Assembly: GCF_009727055.1 (NCBI RefSeq)
Contig: NC_052354.1
Span: 49,151,465-49,215,464, forward strand
Source: Benincasa hispida
Lineage: Eukaryota; Streptophyta; Magnoliopsida; Cucurbitales; Cucurbitaceae
Direction: 5' to 3'
DNA: 64,000 nt
In this document: positions 45,618 to 64,000 of the stretch, one piece after another
Layout: each line of letters opens with the position of its first letter
Numbering within the stretch: position 1 is the stretch's first letter
The notes under the pieces: model-generated
The model's database searches: none
What the model was told of the DNA's origin: nothing
What the model saw: the letters and a program-made list of their open reading frames with translations, nothing else
Program-made: the position numbers and the translations under genes

Positions 45618-47148
45618 CCAAGACGGAAAGAATAAACTGACTCGCATGCGGTTCAACTCGAGGCTCAGTTAGTTCGCGTTCGATTCGCTTGGTTCGAGCA
45701 GTTCGTGGTCAGTTCAAGTGTTGGGCGGTCTGGTTCGTGCAGTTCAAGGCCCGGTTCACCTGTTTTGAATCGGTTGGCTATTAATTTTGTAATAGTTAGT
45801 TGTTTTTAATTAATTAAATTAATATAAGTGTTATATTAATCTAATTAGTTTTTTAGGAGACCAATCTCAGTCCAATAATTGTTGTTTATATTATGCATAT
45901 GATGTATGGTTTAATTTATATAATTATATGTGATAATGTATGCCATATAGTAAGATCCTACCATAGATTATACATTATTCATGCATCATTTATATTATAA
46001 ATGTCATACTATATAGTTGCACGATTTAATTTTACATGCTCATGCATCATATAATATAAATGTTATAATATATTTTTGCATGCATTAATAATATAGTCAT
46101 GCATAATTTATATTATAAGTGTTATAATATATAGTTGGATGTATAGATGTATGTATGTTATTAATTACTTCATTACTTTAGTATATAAGTATTATGTATG
46201 TTAAGTAATGAAATTGAATTGCGTGAAGCATGTCACTACTTTAGGTTATTTTATAATTGTTATAATTTACCTAAATATGCTTTCATGTGCGATGGTTGGT
46301 TTTAATTTATTTCACTTCTTTTATAAAAGTTATAATTAAATGAAATTAAAAATTAAAATCAATAATTCAGAATTGCATGCAAACCTTAGGTTAAAGTCAT
46401 TTTTTGAAATCGTTTTAAAACATGATTTACATAGACCTAAGATCACATTTCTAATAAGACTAGAAATAAGTTTAGTCTTTTGATCAGTTTAATAGGATGA
46501 AATTGGTTTTAATAAAAGATTAAATTTGTAGCAAATGTGTCTATAAGAGACCTTTTATCTAAGACTAGTTTTGTCTAGGTTGATGTATTTCAGTTGACGA
46601 AAATGGAATACCCCTACCTAGAAATTGACCTGAAAAGGTGAATTAGATAGATTTGCTACAAACATGCAATTATTGATTAAGATTTATTAAAGTGTTTAGT
46701 AGACATTAAACAAAGCTATTTAACTATTCAAAGTAAGTGTTACCTTTTGGCAAATTTAAACAATCACTTATTAAAATAATTAGCTGTATTTTTTAAGTTA
46801 AATTAACCCTAGGTAAAAAATTCAGTGGGAGGAATATGGGGTATATGATACTTCATTTTTCTTTTTCTTTTTTTTTGTTCACATTTCCCCTATAAGTTCA
46901 CACCATAAGATCTATACTCGGCCTCTAGGCATCTTTGCTTTTGTCCCCCTATGGGTGGTGTTTGTATAAGTCAATACCAAGGTGAATGAAGAGAGTGTTT
47001 ATAGTAAGTGAGAGCAAGATGTGTGTTAACACATCCCACGGTCTCCCTCATTAGTTTGTAGTAAATTTTCATACTCGGCCTCGAGATACCTTTGCTTGTG
47101 TCCCCCTACAGATGACATTTGCATGATTTTTTACTCAAACTCTAGAAA

Positions 47149-48809
47149 TGTTGGGTTTTATGTCCTAGAACTCGTGGTTTGTAAACAATAAACATATTCT
47201 GCAAATCGATAAAGTTGTTATTGAATATATGAATTGCTTATTTCGTTTTATAAATAAATCAATAAACTAAAAGATCTATGATTATTATATGAGTATTTGA
47301 TCTTTATGTGGAGACATAAGAGTGGACCAAGTTCGAGTAAATAGTCAACATGATTTATAGTATACGAATAAGGTTGAGTACCTTATTCAGGTAACACTAT
47401 TGGATGTGGCCCACTCTGTAGTTGTTACAGTGAGTTGTAAAGTGTTACAAATGAAATGATCCTGATTTGTTCATGTGGTGACATAAGGAGTGGGGGCGTC
47501 TTATGCAATGAGCTTGCATAAGATTGGACCAAGAAATAAGTCACTTGTACTTTATAACATTGTTTACTGTTTCAAACTGACTATTTCATAACCATGACCT
47601 AGGTAACTTGACCTTAATCCCGTGGTAACTATAAACTTCTATTTATTCGGGATTATTCTTAGATTTTCATAAGTGAGGGTTGGCTCAACAAGCCTCCCAT
47701 TTCAGGGGTAAGGCCGGGTAGATAGCTGGGGACACAGGGTGCAAAATAGAATTCAATCATACTCGCTTTCAAAGATAGTAGAAAGGTTGTTCCCTTAAGT
47801 GCTAACTCCAGGTCTTGAACATGGGGCCCCACCCTCTCATTGGCTCGAGAGGGATTTGGTTTGTTCATTGGATCACAAACAAATTTTTCATTAGAGAATC
47901 AGTAGAACTTAAGGAACAAGAGGTAATCTTGGAGGTAAAATAGCTATTGACCCAACTGTTATTACGAACAACCTGTGAAGGGTTAACTTACTAATCATGG
48001 TTATATCGAGTAGACACAATATATCTACAGTGATGGGAGTGCAACTATTGGGCTTTAGTGGAGTGACCCAGTATTTAACGAATAGGGGTTAATTTAGTTA
48101 AAGAGTTTAGCCAATTAATCTTGAATCGTTGGAGTCCATGATCTGTAGGTCCATTAGGTCCCCTAATAGCTCATAAACGAATTAGCCTTATAATAGCATG
48201 ATAAGTTAATTTGAATCGTTCAAATTTGAATTAAAAGTTGAAAATTTTTTTTCATTTTTGAAAATTAGTTTTCAAATGAAAAAAAATAAATTGAAAAAAA
48301 TGAAAAATTTCAAATGTGGGATTTTTCCACTTTCAAGCAAGCAACTTAGTCACTTTTCCACCATCAATTCCAACTCAAATCTAAAGTATGAGCTAGAACT
48401 TATGCATGCAATTCTGATTGCATGGATTTGCTGGTTAAAATACACTTGATTGAGCTGAAAAATGGCATGAAAATTATAGTATTTTGCTGAGAAATATGAA
48501 TGTTGAAGAGGAGTCTTTAACACTGAAAACCAGTGATCTTTCTCCTTTCATTCCCTAAATTCTACTTTGTCTTGAGTCCTATAACTCCATCCAAGGCTCC
48601 TAGAGGATAGTAAGAAAGCTCTAATGGTGGTCCACAGCAAGAATTCGAGAGAATTGCAGCTGATTATCAACTTTGAGTAAGATCTTCAAAGGTATGTTTG
48701 AAACCCACTTTTATCATTTGATGTGCATGCTTACTTTAGAGCTAAAATTGATGAATTAAAATGTTTAATGATTATGTTTTCTTCCACTACACATTTATAA
48801 AAACTAACA
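47149..48809 (+). repeat. Solo LTR in the leader of element K
   Basis: 1661 bp, TGTTGGGTTTTATGTCC to AACTAACA, with perfect 5-bp target duplications AGAAA at 47144-47148 and 48810-48814. Family of element M and of the truncated LTR at 32620-33570, closest to the latter in its last 550 bp. No internal sequence remains, as after LTR-LTR recombination. Confidence 0.92.
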
Positions 48810-49191
48810 AGAAATGGATAGAATTGCTTTAGTTTTTGCTCCAATCGATTTTCCCCTATGGTTGGCGCATTGGGGCAAAACTCTAGATCCAAAATGAGGG
48901 GTTACACCTACAAGAAAATGTTAAGAAAGTTAACAGTTTCTGGATCAAACAATGGTGACTGATATTTACAGTAACAAGGAGTTGTTCTATATATTGGTTG
49001 AGATAGTCTCATTTCAGTGACAAGGTACCTAATCACCTTACGGTAGCTTTTGCCCTACCTCACTGAAACATCATTGCAAAATTGATATCACATAGGGTGT
49101 ATTATACTAGTTTGCTAAATTTGATTGGTTTTTCAAATGGGTAATGTTTGAGTACTAATTTAAATAAATTGTATGTTTTAGCAAATTCATT

Positions 49192-49530
49192 ATGACTTCC
49201 GCAACACTAAACATAATCGTCGCTGACAAACTTATCGGCAAAAATTACGCAACATGGAAAACACAATAAACACAATATGAATTATTGATGACCTGATATT
49301 TTTCCTAATGGCGGATTGTCTTCCTATTCCTGATCAAAATTCTCCTCGAAACGTTTGGGAGGCATATAAGTGTTGAGTAAGGGCAAATGAGAAGGCCCGA
49401 GCATATATCTTAGCAAGTCTTTCTGAAGTCTTGGTCAAGAAGTATGAGCCCATGATCACTGCCCATGAGACCATGGAGTCCCTACATGGGAGTTTGGACG
49501 ACAACTCAAACATGACGCTTTGAAAAACAT
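49192..49530 (+). pseudogene. Copia gag fragment of element K
   Basis: ATG 49192 gives MTSATLNIIVADKLIGKNYA then TWKTQ and a TAA. Later frames show AYILAS-like and KKYEPM-type gag segments and the MRPWSPY region in shifted frames. It ends near 49530 in the middle of gag, where the sequence jumps to the protease-integrase spacer. Non-functional. Confidence 0.72.
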
Positions 49531-50800
49531 CTTCAATGTTCGTATACAAGAGGAGGCAGTGGGAGGACTCCAACTTACTTTACATAATAGATCTTTTTTT
49601 ATTAAAAAACATATATGTTGTTCCCGACTTAAAGAGAAACTTAATTTCTGTAAAGTGTTTGATTGACCAAAAATATTCTATACATTTTTCTATGAATAAA
49701 GCGTTTATTTCTAAGAATGATATATAACTTTGTTCTATTGAGCTGGAAGATAATTTATATGTGCTAAGACCGTTAGCAACTAAAGTAGTCCTAAACACTG
49801 AAATGTTTAAAATTACGACAACTCATAATAAAAGACTTATATTTTCTCCTAAGCAAAATTCTCATATTTTGCACCTAAGATTATGACACATAAATGTCAA
49901 TAGGATTGAGAGACTGGTCAACAAATGACTTATAAGCGAGTTAGAAGAAAATTCTTTACTTGTGTATGAGTCATTCATTGAAGGCAAAATGATTAAAAGA
50001 TCTTTTACTAGAAAATGTCACAGAGCCAAAAAACTCTTCAAACTTGTACATTCAGATCTTTGTGGTCCAATGAATGTTAAGGTAAGAGGAAGATTTGAAT
50101 ATTTCATCACTTTCATTGATGATCATTCTAGGTATGGGTATGTTTATTTAATGTAACATAAGTCTGAAGCCCTTGAAAAGTTCGGGGTGTACAGGACTGG
50201 AGTTGAAAATGCATTAAATAAAATCATTAAAACATTTTGATCTGATCGAGGTGGAGAGTATTTGGATTTAAAATTCCAAGACTATTTGATAGAAAGTGAA
50301 ATTCTATCACAACTCTCGGCACTTGGTACATCTCAGCAAAATGGTGTATCAGAAAGAAGAAATTGAACCCTGTTGGACATGGTTCGGTCTATGATGAGTT
50401 ATGCTTCCTTACTTGACTTGTTTTAGGGTTATGCAGTATAGACTGCAACTTACATTTTGAACTACATTCCATCCAAAATTATTATTAAAACACCTTTGGA
50501 ATTACGGAATGATCGTAAAGATAGTTTATGTCATTTCAAGATATGGGGTTGCCCAACACATGCTATTGAGATAAATCCTAAAAAATTAAAACCTTGTTCA
50601 AAATAGTGCCTATTTGTAGGTTACCCTGAAGGAATGAGAGGTGGTTACTTCTATGATCCTAAGGATAATAAGGTGTTTGTGTTGACAAACACTACCTTTT
50701 TAGAAGAGAACCGCATAAGGGAACACAAGCCCCCCCAGTAAGATTGTGTTAAGTGAATTTTCCAATGAAACTAATGAACTTTCAACAAGAGTTATTGAAT
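49531..50800 (+). pseudogene. Copia integrase of element K
   Basis: After the deletion junction it reads YVVPDLKRNLISVKCLIDQK (49610 on) and FIEGKMIKRSFTRK (zinc-binding region eroded: the C-x2-C Cys codons read YESF). The core has VHSDLCGPMNVKVRGRFEYF with the first Asp, SDRGGEYLDLKFQDYLIE with the second, and NGVSERRN with the Glu. It then continues through YILNYIPSK and GGYFYDPKDNKVFV. TGA, TAA and TAG stops interrupt it at least six times. It breaks off at about 50800 in the integrase-RT linker. Confidence 0.8.
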
Positions 50801-50802
50801 TA

Positions 50803-52281
50803 TAGAAAATTAGGGGACGAGAGTTATAACTCTTCCCTTAAATGAACTATTTATTAAATTCAAATTTTAATAAGTAAATAAAATTTAAATATATATATAT
50901 ATATATGATAACCAACTTATCATATATTATATATTAAACTATATGTTATATCAAATATAACACATAACCTATAGTTTTTATATTGTATTAAATATAATAT
51001 AATCTATAGTTGAATATTCTCAATCAATCATGGATATTTAATATGAATCCAATTCATATTAAATTCAATTATATGAATATCATCCATACAATTAGTATTT
51101 GAATCATATTCAAATATTTAATTTATCTCAAAATAAACTTTCTATTATGATGTATCGAATACATTATATTAACTATATCACATATAATTAATTTAAATGA
51201 ATATAATTAAGTTTCAATTAATTTGAATAATTCAAATAATCCAAAATTAATTCTCAATAATCCATGTTGAGCTACAAAGGGGACCCTATGGACCTATAGA
51301 TTGAAGCTTCAATGGTACTTGGATAATTAATTAAATTACCTAACATTCATTAACTGTCGGTCACTCCACTAAAGACCGACAACTGCACTCTTCGCACTAC
51401 AGATATATTTTTGTGTCCATTGGATATAAACAGTCAACAGTGCGATGACCCTTCACAAATTACTTGTAAGTACAGTTTGGCCAAAATTACCGTTTTGCCC
51501 CTATGGTTACATCTAACTCTTTAAGCATTATTGATTCCTCTAATGAACAATAAATCATATTACAACTATGACTAAATCCCTCCCGGGCCAAGAAAGAGTG
51601 TGGCCACATTGGTCAAGCCCACCAATCATCGATTTAGTGAGAAATTTATCTACTTACCCCGACATTAGGGAATGAGTGAATTTCGTCTTGTGTAGTTGTG
51701 TTCCCAGCTCTCTAATTAGATGAATCTCCAAAATGGTGGGCATATTGAATAGGCGATCTGGCCACTATCACCCATACAAATCAAATGACCGCCTTCATAG
51801 GCAGAAGTTCACAATTCACCCAGGATTCAGGTCGTGTCATATATGGTCATCCTGATGAAATGTAAGTCTCTACTGTTAAGGTTATATAATGAGATAGTCA
51901 TTTCGTAGTCTGGTCTTATATAAACTCTTTGTATATGGTACCCCACTCACATGTCTCCACATGAATGATCAAGATCAGATCATTTGTAGCACTTTACAAT
52001 ACTTGTAACATTTACAAAGAGGGTCGTATCCGTAGTGTCACTATGATAAGGTACCCAACCTTTTCCATCTACTACAGACCATTTAAGTTCTATTTTAAAT
52101 ATGATCCACCTATATGTCTCTACATACATGTTTAAATTACATAAAATAACATAGGATATTTGTTTATTAGATTAAGTGTATGCTCATAAAATAACAATCA
52201 TTTTAATAATAACTATTTGTTTATACAAAGTTTACAAACTACAAGAATAAAAGAGAGATTTAGAACACCAATTCCAACAAT
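50803..52281 (-). repeat. Truncated 3' LTR of element L (minus)
   Basis: On minus it starts TGTTGGAATTGGTGTTC (52281) after the polypurine tract and matches the family of 37631-39616, including the TACCCCGACATTAGGGAA block (51655 on plus). It stops near 50803, about 430 bp short of the family's CCTTCA end, at the abrupt join with element K. Confidence 0.82.
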
Positions 52282-52611
52282 CTCCCACTTGCCCTAAAGC
52301 TTAAAGAGTCAAATGTACAATACAAATAAAGTACAAAATACAATAAACTAGAGCAACACTATACCCTAGTAACATGTCCCACTTGCCTTAGACAATATAC
52401 CACATATTTTGTAGACCTGGACTTTCTAGATGACCCTCGAACACTTTAGTCGTGAGAATCTTTGTAAACGGATTAGCAATGTTGTGCTTCAAAGCAATCT
52501 TCGTGACAATCACGTCATCTCGATGCACAATCTCTCGAATCAAGTGATATTTTCGCTCAATGTGTTTGCCTCTTCGATGACTTTTAGATTTTCCACAACA
52601 CCATTGTCATC
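52282..52611 (-). pseudogene. RNase H tail and PPT of element L (minus)
   Basis: On minus, from 52611: DNGVVENLKVI-like sequence, then a GKHIERKYHLIREIVHRDDV-type stretch, ANPFTKILTTKVFEGHL (where related elements read ADPFTKAL), a stop, and a polypurine tract GGCAAGTGGGA, twice (near 52385 and 52289, the second ending GGGAGAT next to the LTR). Only this last 330 bp of internal sequence remains. About 116 bp of AT-rich sequence of unknown origin separate it from the solo LTR at 52728. Confidence 0.78.
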
Positions 52612-52727
52612 TTTTATATCATTTCTAACTTTTATATTAGCCATTTACTTTTTATATTTAACTAAAATTATATCCATTTAAAATTTGATGTTCTAAATAT
52701 TTTAATCGGTACATCACACGTATTCTT

Positions 52728-54676
52728 TGATGGAGTTAGCATACAATTAGTGGAAGAAATCAGGATCATCAAGCATTCTAATTCATCAATTTTAGCATCT
52801 TAGTAAGCCTATTCACAAAATGAAAAGAGGGTTTCAAAAATTACCTTTGAAGAACTTCTTCAATCCACGAAATTAGCTTGAATCTTCTTAGCAATCTCTC
52901 GTAGACCACCACTTAATCTTCCCTACTATTCTCTAGACCCTTAGATTGGATTGTGGGATCCCAAATGAGTTTGAATCGAGAGAATTATTGAAGATAAGAG
53001 GTCATAATTTTTTTGGGGTTTGCTGAAGAGTTTTCTTCTTCAAAACCAGCCAACTATCAAAATTGGATGAACCTCATCCATTGAAATTGGATTTTGTCAA
53101 CTCGAGCATGCATTCCCAATCCATCCAATAGTGACACCACCTCCTTGAGAAACTAAGTGGAATTTTGAGTTTGTAAGTCAAATGTGGGACAAAACCACTT
53201 TCACTATTTTCCATTTTTATTTAATTAAAAATCAATACTTGAAAATTAAATTTTATAATTTCAATTTCAATTGATTTTTAAACAATAAATTTAATACAAA
53301 ATCATATTTCAATTTTGGAAAAAAAATTCTAAAATTAATCTTAACCAAGATTAATTATAATAATTGATTTTAATAATATTAATTCTAAATAATTGATTAA
53401 ACTAATTAATTAATAAATTAAATTAATATAACAAATAAAATTAATTAAACACCGATTCCATCATGGATCTCTACTCATGAAATCAATATTTAAATCGTAT
53501 TCAAATATTATTCAATTCTCCAATTTCGTTTAATTCAATAATCAAATGTATAATTACATCGTATATAATTACTAATTCTCTTAATTCGAATTTGAACGTT
53601 TCAAATTTATTCATCACGCTGTTATAAGATTTAATCCGTTTATGAGCTAGTAGGGGATCTAATGCACCTACAATTCTTGGGCTCCAACGATCCGAGATTA
53701 ATTGACTGAACTCTTTAAACCTAATTAATCAACATCTGTTAACTATTGGGTTGCTCTACTAAAGCTTGATAGTTATACTTCTGTCACTGTAGATATATTT
53801 TTGTCCACTTGATTTAACCATAAATGGTAAGTCGATCCTTCGCAGGTTGTTCGTATTAACGGTTGAGTCAAATACTGTTTTACCCCAGAGATTACATCGT
53901 ACTCCTTAGTCCTACTGATCCTTTAATGAACAATTGGTTTGTGATCTAATCACCAAATCGAGTCCCTCTCAAGCCAATGAGAGGGTGGAGCCCATTTTTC
54001 AAGACTCAGAATCAATACTTAAGAGAACAACCTCTCTACAAACCCTAAAAGTGGGTAAGAATGAATTATGTCATGCACTCTATGTCCCCAACTATCACCC
54101 CGTTTTATCCCTGAGATGGGAGACTTATTGAGCCGACGCTGTTGAGCCAACCCTCACCTATGCAAATCTAAGGATAATCCCGAATAAACAGGAATTCATA
54201 GTTAGCTCAAGATTAAGTTGAGTTCCCTAGGTCGTCGCTTTGAAATAGTCTCTTAAATAGTAAACAAAGTTATAAAGCAAGAGTGGCTTGTTTCTTGGTC
54301 CGATCTTACACAAACTCATTGCATAGGACGCCCACACTCGCATGTCTCCACATGAGCGATTTAGGATCACATCGTTAGTACTAAATACAAAACGGACAAC
54401 ATCTAATAGTGTTACCAGAATAAGGTACCCAATCTTATTTGTGTACTATAGACCGTTTTGGCTATTTAATTAAACTTGATCCATTTGTATGTCTCCACAT
54501 AAAGTATAAGCATTCACGTAATAGCCAAGAATCTTAGTTTATTGGATTTAGACTTTTACAAGTGCAAGTTACATATTCAATAATATATTTATTGAATAAA
54601 ACTCAATAACATTTTTATTTCAAATAGAATATATTTAAATTTACAAACGGTAAGTTTTAGGACATACAACCTAGCA
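52728..54676 (-). repeat. Solo LTR next to the XRN4 gene (minus)
   Basis: 1949 bp; on minus from TGCTAGGTTGTATGTCC (54676) to CTAACTCCATCA (52728). Full-length match to the LTR family of element M, without its two deletions. Flanking 5-mers TTCTT (52723-52727) and TTCAC (54677-54681) agree at only three positions, so the target duplication is weak. Its U3 end faces the gene, 326 bp from the start codon. Confidence 0.85.
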
Positions 54677-55002
54677 TTCACTAATTAATATATCTAAAAA
54701 CATGAAATATAACTATTTAACTAGCCTATTTCCAAACATGAAATATACCTATTAATTTCATCCAATTTTTTGTTTTCAATTCCCTACCAATTAACCCTAA
54801 ACATGGTGAAGGGAAATACTTGTCCACGATAAGGCCACAACAATCTTCGTTTCCAAACACGTTCCAATTTCCCCATCTGCGTCTCTCTGTTTGGCTGTGT
54901 TTGCCCAAAGCATCCGTACACTCAACTTGCCTGCAGAAGAAGCTTTTTGCAGATCTCGAAACTCCCTCTTCTTTGAACTGACTAGCCGGAGCTCTATCGG
55001 CC
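54677..55002 (+). promoter_or_regulatory. Upstream region and 5' UTR of the XRN4-like gene
   Basis: The only sequence between the solo LTR and the ATG at 55003. It has a short duplicated stretch (AACATGAAATATA at about 54699 and 54736), then a more GC-rich part from about 54840 with pyrimidine-rich CTGCGTCTCTCTGTTTGG, likely 5' UTR. I cannot place the transcription start. A core promoter must either lie here or extend into the LTR. Confidence 0.5.

Positions 55003-64000
<8,998 letters not shown>

Larger units (their letters stand above)
45186..49191 (+). other. Leader of element K (interrupted)
   Basis: Untranslated leader 45186-47148 and 48810-49191, split by the solo LTR. It has four palindrome-type motifs at 45520-45617, including a perfect 14-nt palindrome, AT-rich ATGCAT repeats at 45900-46200, and two copies about 157 bp apart (46916 and 47073) of the ACTCGGCCTC leader block. 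Across the solo LTR the sequence rejoins as ACTCAAACTCTAGAAATGG, matching 36893-36905 of element M. Confidence 0.72.
44597..50800 (+). mobile_element. Copia remnant K
   Basis: Truncated 5' LTR (44597-45171), primer-binding site, leader (interrupted by a solo LTR at 47149-48809), gag start at 49192 and integrase to about 50800, where it is cut and joined to the inverted element L. RT, RNase H and the 3' LTR are missing. It looks like the host into whose LTR element M was placed, because M ends where the K LTR resumes part way through. Confidence 0.78.

Noticed and set aside
52728..54676. A confident 5-bp target duplication around the solo LTR
   Set aside because: Flanks TTCTT and TTCAC agree at three of five positions only; chance cannot be excluded.

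Overview
This window looks like nuclear DNA of a eudicot plant. It ends in a split gene with GT-AG introns that encodes a plant 5'-3' exoribonuclease, and almost everything before it is decayed, nested LTR retrotransposons. I cannot name the species. There are no operons, CRISPR arrays or tRNA genes. The only intact host gene I can support starts at 55003.

Layout. (1) 1-3543, minus strand: 5' part of a Ty1/Copia element ('D'). (2) 3590-10819 plus 27486-27740, plus strand: Copia element 'C', which has lost its 5' LTR and whose 3' LTR is split by a 16.7 kb insertion. (3) 10820-27485: that insertion. It holds an Athila-like Ty3/Gypsy element 'E' on the minus strand (LTR 22866-24718, gag, protease, RT, RNase H, integrase, LTR 10903-12751) joined to a 3' fragment 'F' of a sister copy on the plus strand (24719-27323). 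The outer ends of the composite are both U5-type ends in inverted orientation, flanked by a 4/5 target duplication. (4) 27824-28470: a hAT-like non-autonomous DNA transposon. (5) 29271-33570, minus: gag-only Copia remnant 'I'. (6) 33597-44596, plus: Copia element 'M' with both LTRs, a primer-binding site and a polypurine tract, interrupted by a solo LTR at 37631-39616. (7) 44597-50800, plus: Copia remnant 'K', interrupted by a solo LTR at 47149-48809. (8) 50803-52611, minus: 3' end of Copia 'L'. (9) 52728-54676, minus: solo LTR. (10) 55003 to the window end, plus: XRN4/EIN5-like gene, about 689 codons in 20 exons, continuing past the window.

No retroelement is coding-competent. Every pol or gag frame is broken by stops or frameshifts, many of them of the C-to-T/G-to-A type, and several catalytic aspartates are Asn. 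The nesting order can be read from target duplications: C is older than E/F, M is older than the solo LTR at 37631, and K is older than the solo LTR at 47149.

Two stretches are assembly problems. A 25-N gap at 18823-18847 separates two noisy copies of the same 2.6 kb (16255-18822 and 18848-21440). A complete Nextera mate-pair junction adapter sits at 22647-22684 between two identical 43-bp flanks. Anything inferred about element E must allow for both. The most novel biology I can offer is in the Copia leaders (repeated GC-core palindromes and tandem leader repeats) and in the inverted two-U5-end architecture of the E/F insertion. I found no evidence of a new defence, biosynthetic or regulatory gene system.
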